From NCBI GenBank assembly GCA_964534125.1, contig CAZHOJ010000012.1:1-64000 (forward strand): DNA of 64,000 nucleotides, given 5' to 3'. The translations under genes and the position numbers were made by a program. Source of the stretch: 2-02-FULL-55-14 sp964534125 (GTDB lineage: Bacteria; Bacteroidota; Ignavibacteria; UBA10030). Shown here in pieces: positions 6,972 through 15,744 of this stretch. Numbering within the stretch: position 1 is the stretch's first letter; the number at the start of each line of letters is the position of its first letter. The notes under the pieces were generated by a model that made no database searches, had not been told where the DNA came from, and saw only the letters and a list, made by a program, of their open reading frames with translations.

Positions 6972-9716
6972 CTACTTCAGTATGTTCCCATCCCCGTCCA
7001 GGAACCTGATCTCCCCATAATTGAGCGACCGGATGCTCTCCTCGATCTTCGAGCGGTCACCCACCACCACCCATGTGAGGTTCCCCGGCTTCACCAGCAT
7101 CTTCGCCGCGTCATTCAGGTCCGAGAGCGATGTCTTGCTCACCTTTTCCGGATACGTCGCATAGTAATCGTCCGGATATCCGTAGCGGACGAGATTATTG
7201 ATCGCTCCGCCGACGGCGTTGTTCGTCTCCCATGAACCCGGAAGTTCCAGGATCTTGCTTGCGCGCGTGCGGTCGAGCTCTTCGTTCGTGATCGGCTTGT
7301 CGCTCACCACGCCCGTGAATTCCTTCGTGATCTCCATCATCGACTCCTTCGTCTTGTCCGTCTGCACGGGAGCATAGGCGAAGAAGGGGCGCTGCGCTTT
7401 GGCCGACCAGAGGATCGAGAATGCACCGTAGGCCCAGTGCTTGTCCTCACGCAGGTTCATGTTGATGCGGGAGATGAACGCGCCGCCGAGGGCGGTGTTC
7501 ATCATATCGATGGCAATGGCCTGGGGATTGTTCTCGGGTGGGGCCACGTGCCCTGCAAAAATGATCGATTGCTGCGCGCCGGGTTTGTCCATGATATAGA
7601 CGGCGGGATTCGTTACAAGGCCCACCTCGGCGATGTTCTTGACCGGCACGTCGCCGGACTTCCAGCCCTTGAACAGCTTCTCCAGTTTCGGCTTGATCTC
7701 GTCCATCGTCGTTGCACCGACCACGACGAGCGTTGCGTTATTCGGCCGGATCCATGTGCTGTGGTACTTCTGGAGGTCCTCCCTCTTCATCGAGGAGACA
7801 GACTCCTCCGTTCCCGACCCGGTCAGCGGATTGCTGTAGGCATGGCCTTCGCCATAGAGGAGCCGCGGGAAGACACGCAGGGCCATCTGGATGGGGGTCG
7901 CCTTCTCCCGCTGGATACCCGCGAGCACCTGCTTCTGCAGCCGCGCGAAGTCCTCCTGCGGAAAAACGGGATTCAGGATGACGTCCGCGAACAGGTCGAG
8001 CGAAGCGTCGAGATTGGCCTTGAGGGCCGACATCGTCACGGACGACTGGTCGAGGTTGGACCCCGCACCCAGCGTTGCACCGAGCATCGCCAGCTCCTCG
8101 CTGATCCCAAGCGCCGTGCGCGTCTTTGTACCTTCGTCGATCATAGCCATCGCAAGGTTCGCCGCTCCGGGCTTGGCGAACTGGTCGGCCGCATAGCCGG
8201 CGTCGAACTGCATCCAGAAGTTCACCACAGGCACGACGTCCCGCTCGGCCAGAATGACCTTCAGGCCGTTGGACAGCGTCGTGCGCTGGATGGCCGGGAA
8301 GGTCGCCTTCGGAGGTTCGCCCGCCTCGGGCACTTTGTCGCGGATGCCGGGGAGGGTCGGGGCGACCATGTACGACGGGAAAGGATATACTTCGAGTGTA
8401 TAGTCGCCGTCGGAGAGCCAGTCCTGACCGGCCTTCTTGATCTGGGCGGCGGTGATCGACTGTACCTGCTTCAGCGTGGTCCTGTAAAAATCGGGAGAGC
8501 CGTGGTAGGTCTCGTTCATCGCCAGGATGTCCGACTTCCCCCCGAAACCGCCGATGCGCTCAGCGCCACGGACGAAGTTGGCAACATACTGGGTCTGAAC
8601 GCGCTTCACTTCCTTGTCAGTCGGCCCGTCCTTCAGTAGTTTCGCCATCTCCTCGTTGACCATCGTCTCGATCTTCGAGAGGTCCTCGCCCGGCTTCGCC
8701 GTCACACGTACATACAGCAGGCTGGCGATCTCTCGGGCGTCCACGAATGCCGCGACATCCGTCGCCACCTGTTCATCATACACGAGCCGCTTAAAGAGCC
8801 GCGAGGTCTTGCCGGAGGAAAGGATGTCCGTCAGCAGGTCGAGCCGCTGGAACTCCTCGGTCCCCATGGGCGGGATGTTCCACACTTTGTGGAGTCGTGC
8901 CTGCGGAACGCGGTCCTGCATAGACTGCCGGATGGACCCGGTGCGTTTCGCGATCCAGGTGTCGTACTTCGCCACCGGAGGGCCGGAGGGGATATCACCG
9001 AAGAATTTCTTCACCTTGTCGAGGGCGGTCTTCGAGTCGATGTCGCCGGCGACGACAATGACCGCATTGGCCGGTCCGTAGTAGGTCTTGAACCAGTCCT
9101 GCACATCCTCCATCGAGGCGGCGTTCAGATCATCCATCGAGCCGATGACCGTCCAGGAGTATGGATGTCCCTTCGGCCAGACGGAATTCGTGATCAGGTC
9201 CTCGACCAGGCCATATGGCTGGTTCTCCCCCTGTCGCTTCTCGTTCTGCACCACGCCGCGCTGCTCGTCCAGCTTTGCCTGGGTGATGGCGCCGAGCAGA
9301 TGACCCATGCGGTCGGATTCCATCCAAAGGACGACGTCGAGCGCTGAGGTGGGGACGTTCTGGAAGTAGTTCGTCCGGTCCTCGTTCGTCGTACCGTTCA
9401 GGTCCGTGGCACCGAGCTTCTCGAGCACCTTGAAATAGTCGTCGTTGAAGTTCTCGGACCCGTTGAACATGAGATGCTCGAACAGGTGGGCAAAACCGCT
9501 CTTGCCCGGCTTCTCGTTCTTCGACCCGACGTGGTACCACATGTTGACGGCAACGATGGGGGCCTTCCGGTCCTCATGCACGATGAGCGTCAATCCGTTG
9601 TCGAGCGTGAATTTCTCGTAGGGAATGTCAACCTCCACAGCCGCGGCCTTCTTCTGGGCCAGGACGGCCAGGGGAAACAGAAGAACGCAGCTCAGAGTGA
9701 GCAGTGATTTAAGCAT
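6972..9716 (-). CDS. Secreted M16 zinc metallopeptidase, two-domain
   Basis: Insulinase-family (pitrilysin clan) protease of 914 residues with a signal peptide (MLKSLLTLSCVLLFPLAVLA), so exported to the periplasm or outer membrane. The first M16 unit has the inverted zinc motif HLFEH (77-81) and the distal glutamate in GVVQNEKRQ (about 157). The second unit (after about 470) lacks the motif, as is normal for the structural half; RTTLSNGLKVILAERDVVP marks its start. The start was set at 9714-9716 because GGAGG lies eight bases upstream; an ATG five codons earlier overlaps that site. A second gene of the same type is at 52293-55106. Confidence 0.93.
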   Translation of the reverse strand: MLKSLLTLSCVLLFPLAVLAQKKAAAVEVDIPYEKFTLDNGLTLIVHEDRKAPIVAVNMWYHVGSKNEKPGKSGFAHLFEHLMFNGSENFNDDYFKVLEKLGATDLNGTTNEDRTNYFQNVPTSALDVVLWMESDRMGHLLGAITQAKLDEQRGVVQNEKRQGENQPYGLVEDLITNSVWPKGHPYSWTVIGSMDDLNAASMEDVQDWFKTYYGPANAVIVVAGDIDSKTALDKVKKFFGDIPSGPPVAKYDTWIAKRTGSIRQSMQDRVPQARLHKVWNIPPMGTEEFQRLDLLTDILSSGKTSRLFKRLVYDEQVATDVAAFVDAREIASLLYVRVTAKPGEDLSKIETMVNEEMAKLLKDGPTDKEVKRVQTQYVANFVRGAERIGGFGGKSDILAMNETYHGSPDFYRTTLKQVQSITAAQIKKAGQDWLSDGDYTLEVYPFPSYMVAPTLPGIRDKVPEAGEPPKATFPAIQRTTLSNGLKVILAERDVVPVVNFWMQFDAGYAADQFAKPGAANLAMAMIDEGTKTRTALGISEELAMLGATLGAGSNLDQSSVTMSALKANLDASLDLFADVILNPVFPQEDFARLQKQVLAGIQREKATPIQMALRVFPRLLYGEGHAYSNPLTGSGTEESVSSMKREDLQKYHSTWIRPNNATLVVVGATTMDEIKPKLEKLFKGWKSGDVPVKNIAEVGLVTNPAVYIMDKPGAQQSIIFAGHVAPPENNPQAIAIDMMNTALGGAFISRINMNLREDKHWAYGAFSILWSAKAQRPFFAYAPVQTDKTKESMMEITKEFTGVVSDKPITNEELDRTRASKILELPGSWETNNAVGGAINNLVRYGYPDDYYATYPEKVSKTSLSDLNDAAKMLVKPGNLTWVVVGDRSKIEESIRSLNYGEIRFLDGDGNILK

Positions 9717-9867
9717 GAAAAGATCCTCCATAAGGGTTCTTGGTCAGTCCTTATAGTACGTGGTCGGTGGAAAATGGTTGCGCTGAATATACGAATGATT
9801 CGCTCGGCCTGAGGGCGGATGGACCGAGACCCCAATGTTAAATCGCGCAGGGACCTGCCGATTTCAC

Positions 9868-9896
9868 TTGACACAATGATATCATTATTATATCAT
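9868..9896 (+). promoter_or_regulatory. Promoter with overlapping palindromes upstream of the SPFH cassette
   Basis: TTGACA (9868-9873), a 17-base spacer, then TATCAT (9891-9896). The spacer holds the perfect 12-bp palindrome AATGATATCATT (9875-9886), and a wider dyad TGATAT-N7-ATATCA (9877-9895) reaches into the -10 box. A repressor bound here would block polymerase. The locus encodes a ribbon-helix-helix protein that could be that repressor (inference). Confidence 0.75.
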
Positions 9897-9923
9897 TGCG
9901 ATAGCATTCACAAGGAGGCTGAC

Positions 9924-10799
9924 ATGGAGAAGATAACGGAACGCAAAGCAACGAAGTTGAACGGTTTCGCGGCACTGTTCGCCTGGTTCCTTGGCATCGG
10001 GCTCGAGGCTTGGCTCATTTATACCGCCGCATACTGGGAGGACCCGACGTACCTTTTGGGCATCATCCCATGGTTCATCGTGCTCATCATCTGCATGGGT
10101 GGATTCTTCATCGTCCACCCCAACGAGGCGAAGGCTCTCGTGCTGTTCGGCAAGTATACCGGCACGGTCCGGGAGAACGGGTTCTGGTTCGTCAATCCCT
10201 TCGTCGTCAAGAAGGCCATCTCGCTGAAGATCCACAACTTCAACAGCGAGAAGATCAAGGTGAACGACCATGACGGCAACCCCATCGAGATCGCGGCTGT
10301 CGTCGTGTGGAGAGTGGTCGAGACCGCAAGCGCTCTCTTCGACGTCGAGAACTACGAACAGTTCGTGGACGTGCAGAGCGAAACGGCGATCCGGGCCCTT
10401 GCATCGGAATATCCGTACGATTCCCACGAGGACGACCGTGATTCGCTTCGCGGGAGCCCGCAGGTGATCGCAGATGCGCTGCAGAAACAGGTCCAGACCA
10501 GGCTTGAGATCGCCGGCGTTGAGATCCTCGAAGCCCGCATAAGCCATCTGGCATATGCACATGAGATCGCACAGGCGATGCTCCGCCGTCAGCAGGCACA
10601 GGCCATCGTTGCTGCCCGGAAGAAGATCGTCGAAGGAGCAGTGGGGATGGTACAGGATGCATTGACGATGCTGAGCGAGCAGAAGATCGTCGAACTGGAC
10701 GAGGACAAAAAGGCAACGATGGTGAACAACCTGATGGTCGCTCTCGTGTCCGAGTCGGACGCTCAGCCGGTCATCAACACGGGGACGCTGTACCAGTAA
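9924..10799 (+). CDS. SPFH/Band 7 (stomatin-like) membrane protein
   Basis: A 291-residue SPFH-domain protein. Two adjacent hydrophobic segments at about residues 14-34 and 42-64 anchor it. The SPFH domain follows (HPNEAKALVLFGKYTGTVRENGFWFVNPF, then KIHNFNSEKIKVNDHDGNPIEIAAVVVWRV), and a helical region from about residue 190 ends the protein (YAHEIAQAMLRRQQAQAIVAARKKI). Such proteins oligomerise into membrane microdomain scaffolds; the specific role is unknown. The start ATG at 9924 has AAGGAGG nine bases upstream; in-frame starts further upstream overlap the promoter. It is first in a cassette with a small unknown protein and a ribbon-helix-helix protein. Confidence 0.92.
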   Translation: MEKITERKATKLNGFAALFAWFLGIGLEAWLIYTAAYWEDPTYLLGIIPWFIVLIICMGGFFIVHPNEAKALVLFGKYTGTVRENGFWFVNPFVVKKAISLKIHNFNSEKIKVNDHDGNPIEIAAVVVWRVVETASALFDVENYEQFVDVQSETAIRALASEYPYDSHEDDRDSLRGSPQVIADALQKQVQTRLEIAGVEILEARISHLAYAHEIAQAMLRRQQAQAIVAARKKIVEGAVGMVQDALTMLSEQKIVELDEDKKATMVNNLMVALVSESDAQPVINTGTLYQ

Positions 10800-10815
10800 G
10801 GGGGGATGGACGATC

Positions 10816-11361
10816 ATGCGCACGTCTGGACAGACAATCACCGGAATCCGTTCTCACGCCGGATCAGTGCTGGCCGTCAAACAGACAAGCATCTGGAAAG
10901 GGATCCACGAGCTTCGAGCAGGGGAGGTAACGATCGGAACGATGACCTTCACGTCCTTGCTGGGGCACGAGGCCACGGTTTCGTGCCCCGAAGGATCGTG
11001 GAGGTTCCGGCAATCGGGATTCTGGAAGCCGAAGCTGACCGTCGAAGATGCGGCGACAGGGAGCGTATTGGCGGAAGTCCCCGTCGGTCCGTTCGCGAGA
11101 ACTCTCACCATCACCCTTCGGAACCGGGGCCACGAGAAGCTCACGCTTGAGCTCAATCTGTGGGCAACCCGGTTCACGCTCACGGGCCGGATGGGGCATG
11201 AACTGGTGCGACTCGAGTCGAAGGTGTTCTCTTTCGCATCGGCGGATATTCATATCGGGCCAAAGGCAGCGGCGTACGAGGAGCTTCCGTGGATGCTGTG
11301 CCTTGTGTGGTACCTTGCAACAACGACCCGGCAATCCCAGGCATCCGTGCATGTTTCCTGA
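10816..11361 (+). CDS. Unknown protein, possible tubby-like (LURP-one type) fold
   Basis: A 181-residue protein without signal peptide. The sequence is rich in predicted short beta strands with a repeated pattern of aromatic and charged residues (IWKGIHELRAGEVTIGTMTF, WRFRQSGFWKPKLTVEDAATG, LNLWATRFTLTGRMGHELVRLE). It ends in a hydrophobic segment (LPWMLCLVWYLATTT, about 156-170). This layout suggests a tubby C-terminal-like beta barrel, which binds membrane phospholipid, but I cannot confirm it. It sits 16 bases after the SPFH gene and 14 before the ribbon-helix-helix gene, so it is part of one transcript and probably works with the SPFH protein. Confidence 0.6.
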   Translation: MRTSGQTITGIRSHAGSVLAVKQTSIWKGIHELRAGEVTIGTMTFTSLLGHEATVSCPEGSWRFRQSGFWKPKLTVEDAATGSVLAEVPVGPFARTLTITLRNRGHEKLTLELNLWATRFTLTGRMGHELVRLESKVFSFASADIHIGPKAAAYEELPWMLCLVWYLATTTRQSQASVHVS

Positions 11362-11375
11362 CACACGAAGAGCAA

Positions 11376-11579
11376 ATGACCAAGAACGAAAAGAAGCGGT
11401 TCCTTCTCCGGCTTGACGGAGACCTCTTCGAGGCGCTCGAACGCTGGGCCGCCCAGGAACTCCGGAGCGTGAACGGACAGATCGAGTACATCCTTCACGA
11501 GGCCGTCCGCACAACGGGACGCAGCAGATCCTCCGGGGACGAGAAGACCGACCAGAAGGACGGACGCAAAAAGACCTGA
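11376..11579 (+). CDS. Arc-type ribbon-helix-helix DNA-binding protein
   Basis: A 67-residue protein with an Arc/MetJ-like ribbon-helix-helix: the strand KRFLLRLDGDLFEAL followed by helices WAAQELRSVNGQIEYILHEAV. The serine/asparagine turn RSVNGQIE matches the RSxNxxI signature of Arc-family repressors. A basic, charged tail follows. It is the third gene of the SPFH cassette and a candidate autorepressor acting at the palindromes in the promoter at 9868-9896 (inference). The start ATG (11376) has a weak GAAGAG upstream; an in-frame ATG at 11289 would overlap the previous gene by 73 bases and adds no domain. Confidence 0.82.
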   Translation: MTKNEKKRFLLRLDGDLFEALERWAAQELRSVNGQIEYILHEAVRTTGRSRSSGDEKTDQKDGRKKT

Positions 11580-11680
11580 CCTTCGCCGCGATCCTTGACT
11601 TTCCCGTCAGAATTCAGCATCAATTTTCCCGGTTATCATTGGACAACTCGTCCGAAGATGTCGGATAGGATCACGCTTGT

Positions 11681-12361
11681 ATGTCCTTCTCCCTCTTCTC
11701 TTCCCTTCACATCATCATCCTGTCCACCATTGCCATCCTCGGCACATCCCTTGGCCTCCATGCACGGCATTATCCCAACCGCCGCACGATCATCCTGAGA
11801 GCGGGTGCGGGAGTCCTCGTCGTTCTCGAGCTGATCTGGTACGGATATCTGCTTCGGCGCCCCTTCCCTGTCTGGCCCGGAATACTGCCACTTCATCTGT
11901 GCGATGTGGTCGTGTGGCTGACGGCACTCTCATGCTTCACCCGCTGGCAGCCTGTACGCGAGCTTGCGTACTACTACGGTCTTGCCGGGACGACCCTCGC
12001 CCTTCTCATGCCCGACGTGCAGGGGCTTCGTGTGTCGTATCCGGTCATACAGTTCTTCGTGTCGCATGGGCTCGTCGTGACCCTCCTCCTGATCCTCGTC
12101 CTGTCACGGGAATTTGCACCAGGAAGGGGCTCGCTGATCAGGGCCATTGTCGTCCTCCACATCTACGCCGCTCTGCTGGGAGGCTTCAATGCTGCGTTCG
12201 GAACGAACTACATGTACCTGTGCAGCCGCCCGGGCGGGGAATCGATCCTCGATATGATGGGCGAGTGGCCGTGGTATCTGGTGGGTGCAGATATCATCGG
12301 GATAGGGCTTTTCGGTCTGTTGTGGTGGCCGTTCCGGGAGGTTCACCGCGTCACTGCGTGA
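11681..12361 (+). CDS. YwaF/TIGR02206-family integral membrane protein
   Basis: A 226-residue membrane protein with about seven hydrophobic segments spread over its whole length. Diagnostic for the TIGR02206 (YwaF) family are the second-half motifs: PLHLCDVVVWLTAL, the YYYGLAGTTLALLMPDV segment, QFFVSHG, and FNAAFGTNYMYLCSRPG followed by WPWYLVGADIIG. Function is not established for the family. It appears to be a single-gene unit: the SPFH cassette ends 101 bases upstream and the tandem repeat array begins about 50 bases downstream. Confidence 0.88.
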   Translation: MSFSLFSSLHIIILSTIAILGTSLGLHARHYPNRRTIILRAGAGVLVVLELIWYGYLLRRPFPVWPGILPLHLCDVVVWLTALSCFTRWQPVRELAYYYGLAGTTLALLMPDVQGLRVSYPVIQFFVSHGLVVTLLLILVLSREFAPGRGSLIRAIVVLHIYAALLGGFNAAFGTNYMYLCSRPGGESILDMMGEWPWYLVGADIIGIGLFGLLWWPFREVHRVTA

Positions 12362-12385
12362 CGCGTTCCCCTAAGTCGTTCTCCA

Positions 12386-12411
12386 AGGGTCGACCATGAA
12401 TGGTCGACCCT
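12386..12411. repeat. Perfect 12-bp inverted repeat after the YwaF-like gene
   Basis: AGGGTCGACCAT and ATGGTCGACCCT separated by two bases. It lies 25 bases after the stop codon and immediately before the first unit of the tandem array. It may be a hairpin terminator, but no U-run follows. Confidence 0.5.
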
Positions 12412-13260
12412 GAGTTCATGTGGTCGCTGCGCGACCGGGCCCAAGACCATGTGAGACGCAGGATCGGCAATTCCGAGCCTCNNNNNNNNNNNNNNNNNNN
12501 NNNNNNNNNNNNNNNNNNNNNNNNNNNNNNNNNNNNNNNNNNNNNNNNNNNNNNNNNNNNNNNNNNNNNNNNNNNNNNNNNACCGCGGTATTCCGTGACG
12601 CACTCAGCCTGATCGTTCTCATTCGGTCGATCAGACGAGGGCACCCATGAGACCGTATGTTCACTACGCGACCGGGCCCAAGACCATGTGAGACGCAGGA
12701 TCGGCAATTCCGAGCCTCACCGCGGTATTCCGTGACGCACTCAGCCTGATCGTTCTCATTCGGTCGATCAGACAAGGGCAACCATGAGACCGTATGTTAA
12801 CTACGCGACCGGGCCCAAGACCATTTGAGACGTAGGATCGGCAGCCTCACCGCGGTATTCCGTAGCACGCTCAGCCTGATCGTTCTTATTCGGTCGATCG
12901 GACAAGGTCAACCTTGTGACCGTATGTTCGCTGCGCGACCGGGCACCAAGCCTTCGGGACGCAGGACCGGCAATTCAGAGCCTCATCGCGGTATCCCGTA
13001 ACGCGCTCAGCCTGATCGTTCTTATTCGGTCGATCGGACAAGGTCAACCTTGTGACCGTATGTTCGCTGCGCGACCGGGCACCAAGCCTTCGGGACGCAG
13101 GACCGGCAATTCCGAGCATCACCGCGGTACTCCGTGACGTGGTCCAGAGGGTCGTTATGCTTCGCTCCACCGAGCACGGCTTACGCTGAGGCCGTATAGT
13201 AACCGCGCGACCTGATGGCGACGAGCGGTCCAGCCCGGAACCTTCGTGAGCAGTCCGGAG
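12412..13260. repeat. Tandem repeat array, unit about 136 bp, five or more copies, interrupted by the gap
   Basis: The landmark GACCGTATGTT recurs at 12651, 12788, 12918 and 13054, with a diverged copy at 13190, giving periods of 137, 130, 136 and 136. GCGACCGGGC recurs in step, including in the first unit at 12431. Each unit also contains CCTGATCGTTCT(C/T)ATTCGGTCGATC, which forms a small hairpin (CTGATCG/CGATCAG). Units nearest the gap are almost identical and units to the right are more diverged; the last one is only partly recognisable. The period is not a multiple of three and reading frames break at each unit, so it is not coding. There are no spacers, so it is not a CRISPR array. Confidence 0.85.
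12482..12581. other. Assembly gap of 100 N inside the repeat array
   Basis: Exactly 100 undetermined bases. The flanks CCGAGCCTC and ACCGCGGTATT are adjacent in the intact neighbouring unit (around 12714-12728), so with the N removed they form one normal 137-bp unit. The gap is therefore a collapsed-repeat break of unknown true length. Confidence 0.95.
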
Positions 13261-13266
13261 ATGGAC

Positions 13267-13294
13267 AAAAAAAACCCCGTCATTCGACGGGGTT
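13267..13294 (-). terminator. Rho-independent terminator of the Spy-like gene
   Basis: On the minus strand AACCCCGTC-GAAT-GACGGGGTT is followed by a run of T. It is a textbook nine-pair stem, four-base loop and U tract, 24 bases downstream of the stop codon at 13318. Confidence 0.9.
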
Positions 13295-13317
13295 CTAAGG
13301 TATGAGTGTTCTCCAGA

Positions 13318-13818
13318 CTACCAGTGCATCCTATCTCTCTGGCGACCACCGCGTTCGTCGTGCCTCATCTCCCCCCGCTGTTCCATGCACCCGGGACGGT
13401 CGAATCCTCTCGCTGCTCGTTCCCGCATCATCGGTCCGAACTCCTCTTTCCATTTCTTCTGCTGGTCCGGGGTCAGCACCGACCGAACCGCGAACCATTG
13501 GTCGACGCGCGCATTCTCCTGCGCCAGCCGTAGGTCAGCTATCTCCTTCATCTTCTTTGTGATCGCCGCCTTATCCGGAATCTCCGCCGTCATCAGGTCC
13601 CGGAGATCGATCCGTGCCTTCTTGATAGCAGCCTGATGGTCTGTCATATCCTTCTGATGGTCCGAACGAAGGTCCTTGATCTTTGCGACCTGTTCGTCCG
13701 AGAGGTTCAGCTCCTTTGCGATCTTCCCCCCCATGCCGGGTCCCGGCTGTGCCTGCGCGATAAGCGAAACGGCCAGAACCATGGCCGAAACAAGCATCAG
13801 AATATTTCTAGTCTTCAT
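13318..13818 (-). CDS. Periplasmic Spy/CpxP-like protein with LTXXQ motif
   Basis: A 166-residue secreted protein. A signal peptide (MKTRNILMLVSAMVLAVSLIAQAQ) is followed by an all-helical region with the LTXXQ-type motifs of the Spy/CpxP family: ELNLSDEQVAKIKDLR at about 36-51 and VLTPDQQKKWKEEF at about 113-126. The C-terminus is rich in Arg, Met, His and Asp (RGEMRHDERGGRQRDRMHW), which may bind metal. The family includes envelope chaperones and envelope-stress sensors; the exact role here is open. AAGGAG precedes the ATG, and it has its own terminator, so it is a single-gene unit. Confidence 0.85.
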   Translation of the reverse strand: MKTRNILMLVSAMVLAVSLIAQAQPGPGMGGKIAKELNLSDEQVAKIKDLRSDHQKDMTDHQAAIKKARIDLRDLMTAEIPDKAAITKKMKEIADLRLAQENARVDQWFAVRSVLTPDQQKKWKEEFGPMMRERAARGFDRPGCMEQRGEMRHDERGGRQRDRMHW

Positions 13819-13959
13819 GTTGCACTCCTTGTGAATACGAATCGATGTAGGTTCTGTCTCGTACCTTCGCGAACGTGAGTCTTTGACACGGTGAGGGACC
13901 CCCGGGTTTAGCCACGGGGCGGGGGAGAAAGGAATGCGAGGAAACGGGCCGAAAGGGGG

Positions 13960-14955
13960 CTATTCGCCTTTGGCGTCGCGGGTCATGAGGTCGAAGGTCG
14001 CTTCGTAAGGGTCTTTTCCCTCGAACAGGACCCTATAGACCTCCGTAGCCATCGGCATGTTGATGTTGTGCTTGATAGAAAGCTCGTGTATGGCCTTCGA
14101 TGTGGCGACTCCCTCGGCGACCATGACCATTTCGTTGATGACATCGTCGAGTTTCCTCCCCTTGCCGATCTGCTCCCCCACATGCCGGTTGCGGCTGTGC
14201 CGGCTCATGCACGTGACGATGAGGTCCCCGATGCCGGTCAGACCGGCGAACGTGATGGGACGGGCCCCCATCTTTACCCCCAGCCGGGTGATCTCATAGA
14301 CGCCCCTCGTCATGATGGCCGCCTTGGTGTTGTCGCCGAAGCCGGCCCCATCCGAGATGCCCGCCGCGATAGCGATGACGTTCTTTACCGCTCCGCCCAG
14401 CTCGACGCCCAGGATATCGTCGTTCACATAGACGCGGAAGTACGAGGTCATGAACGCTTCCTGGACGATCTTCGCCGTCCTGTGCTTGAACGACGCAGCG
14501 ACCACGGCGGTCGGCATCTTCCGGCAGACCTCCTCGGCATGGCTCGGTCCGGAGAGAATGGCGAGATTCTCCTTGCGCTCGTGTTCGAGGACGTCGAGCA
14601 TCACCTGCGACATCGTTTTGAGCGATGTGGCCTCGATACCTTTGGCGACATTGCAGATGACCGTTTCGGTGAGGTCGAGGTGGCGGATCTTTTCGAGAAC
14701 AGAGCGGAGGAACTGCGCGGGAACCGCTGCGACGATCATCTCTCGGTCCGCGCAGGCCTCTTCGATGTCTGTGGCGATTGCGAGAAGGGGCGGAAGGGAC
14801 ACACCGGGGAGGAAATCGGGGTTTTCCCGTTTTGTGCGGAGGACCTCCGCCTGCGTTTCCTTGTAGGTCCAGAGAGTGACCTGGTGACCTTTTTCGACAA
14901 GGACGAGCGCAAGGGTCGTCCCCCAGCTACCGGCTCCAAGGACGGTGATCTTCAT
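13960..14955 (-). CDS. gpsA: Glycerol-3-phosphate dehydrogenase [NAD(P)+]
   Basis: Reduces dihydroxyacetone phosphate to sn-glycerol-3-phosphate for phospholipid synthesis. 331 residues, the usual length. The N-terminal Rossmann motif GAGSWGTTLALVL (7-19), the SGPSHAEEV segment, the catalytic-lysine region GAVKNVIAIAAGISDGAGFGDN and the GLTGIGDLIVTC motif near 250 are all present. It is followed upstream by plsY (30 bases away), the next enzyme in the pathway, so the two form a glycerolipid precursor operon read on the minus strand as ispD, plsY, gpsA. Confidence 0.97.
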   Translation of the reverse strand: MKITVLGAGSWGTTLALVLVEKGHQVTLWTYKETQAEVLRTKRENPDFLPGVSLPPLLAIATDIEEACADREMIVAAVPAQFLRSVLEKIRHLDLTETVICNVAKGIEATSLKTMSQVMLDVLEHERKENLAILSGPSHAEEVCRKMPTAVVAASFKHRTAKIVQEAFMTSYFRVYVNDDILGVELGGAVKNVIAIAAGISDGAGFGDNTKAAIMTRGVYEITRLGVKMGARPITFAGLTGIGDLIVTCMSRHSRNRHVGEQIGKGRKLDDVINEMVMVAEGVATSKAIHELSIKHNINMPMATEVYRVLFEGKDPYEATFDLMTRDAKGE

Positions 14956-14985
14956 TCCAGTAGCGTGGGTGCTGGTCCCGGTGGA

Positions 14986-15672
14986 TCAGCGATCGAGATC
15001 GACAGTCTCGCGTTTCGGACGGAGCGTGATCTTGTTCTCCGTACCGGTGAGAAGACGTTTGATGTTCGTTCGGTGCGCGTACAGCAGAAAGAGCGCCACC
15101 GCGATGCTGAAATAGATGAGCGTCGCGTAGCTTGGGATCTCGTCCATGAAGATGTTATAGCGGACAACGAGCGTGACCGGAAAGGCGATGGCGGCCGCGA
15201 TAGACCCGAGGGACACATAGCGGGACGCGAACAGGACGGTCGCGAAGACAAGTATGGAAACCGCGAACTCTGTCGGGGCCATTCCCAGGAGCATGCCGGC
15301 AGCGGTCGCGATGCCCTTGCCGCCACGGAAGCCGGCGAAGACGGTCCACACATGGCCGATGATGGCAGATCCGCCGCAGATCATCTGAATGATGGTGAAA
15401 TCGTCGAAGGGCGTCGTGTTGTAGAACGGGAGCGTGGGGTCCCAGAAGAGCCGGGAGATGAGCGACGTCGCCACAAGGCCTTTGCCGAGGTCGACGAGCA
15501 TCACGAAGACGCCCGACTTCCACCCGAGCACACGGAAAACGTTCGTCCCGCCGGCATTGCCGCTTCCCTTCGTCCTGATATCGAACCCATGCCTCCACTT
15601 GGAGAGCATGACGCTCGTCGGGATTGACCCAACGATGTAGCTCAGCAGGACGACGATGACGAGATTTTCCAT
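14986..15672 (-). CDS. plsY: Acyl-phosphate:glycerol-3-phosphate acyltransferase
   Basis: Integral membrane enzyme that acylates glycerol-3-phosphate with acyl-phosphate, the first step of phospholipid assembly. 228 residues with about five to six membrane segments. Family motifs: SIPTSVML near residue 16, GSGNAGGTNVFR (37-48), the GFRGGKGIATAAG segment (about 115-127) and a C-terminal RHRTN-like basic stretch. It sits directly upstream of gpsA, which supplies its substrate. The C-terminal tail after the last membrane segment is basic and slightly longer than average. Confidence 0.96.
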   Translation of the reverse strand: MENLVIVVLLSYIVGSIPTSVMLSKWRHGFDIRTKGSGNAGGTNVFRVLGWKSGVFVMLVDLGKGLVATSLISRLFWDPTLPFYNTTPFDDFTIIQMICGGSAIIGHVWTVFAGFRGGKGIATAAGMLLGMAPTEFAVSILVFATVLFASRYVSLGSIAAAIAFPVTLVVRYNIFMDEIPSYATLIYFSIAVALFLLYAHRTNIKRLLTGTENKITLRPKRETVDLDR

Positions 15673-15744
15673 GCAGGATGCTCCAGTTCAGTGACCGCTT
15701 ATCATACCCCCGTCGGGGCAGACTATGTAAGGTACCATCCCCAC

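Noticed and set aside
12343..12781. Several open frames running through the N gap in the tandem repeats
   Set aside because: They exist only because N is not a stop codon; the 136-bp period shifts frame in every unit.
12412..13260. CRISPR array
   Set aside because: Whole units repeat without variable spacers, unit length is far above CRISPR repeats, and no cas genes are present.
14068..15627. 519-codon open frame opposite gpsA and plsY
   Set aside because: It spans two well-supported genes in antisense and has shadow-like composition.
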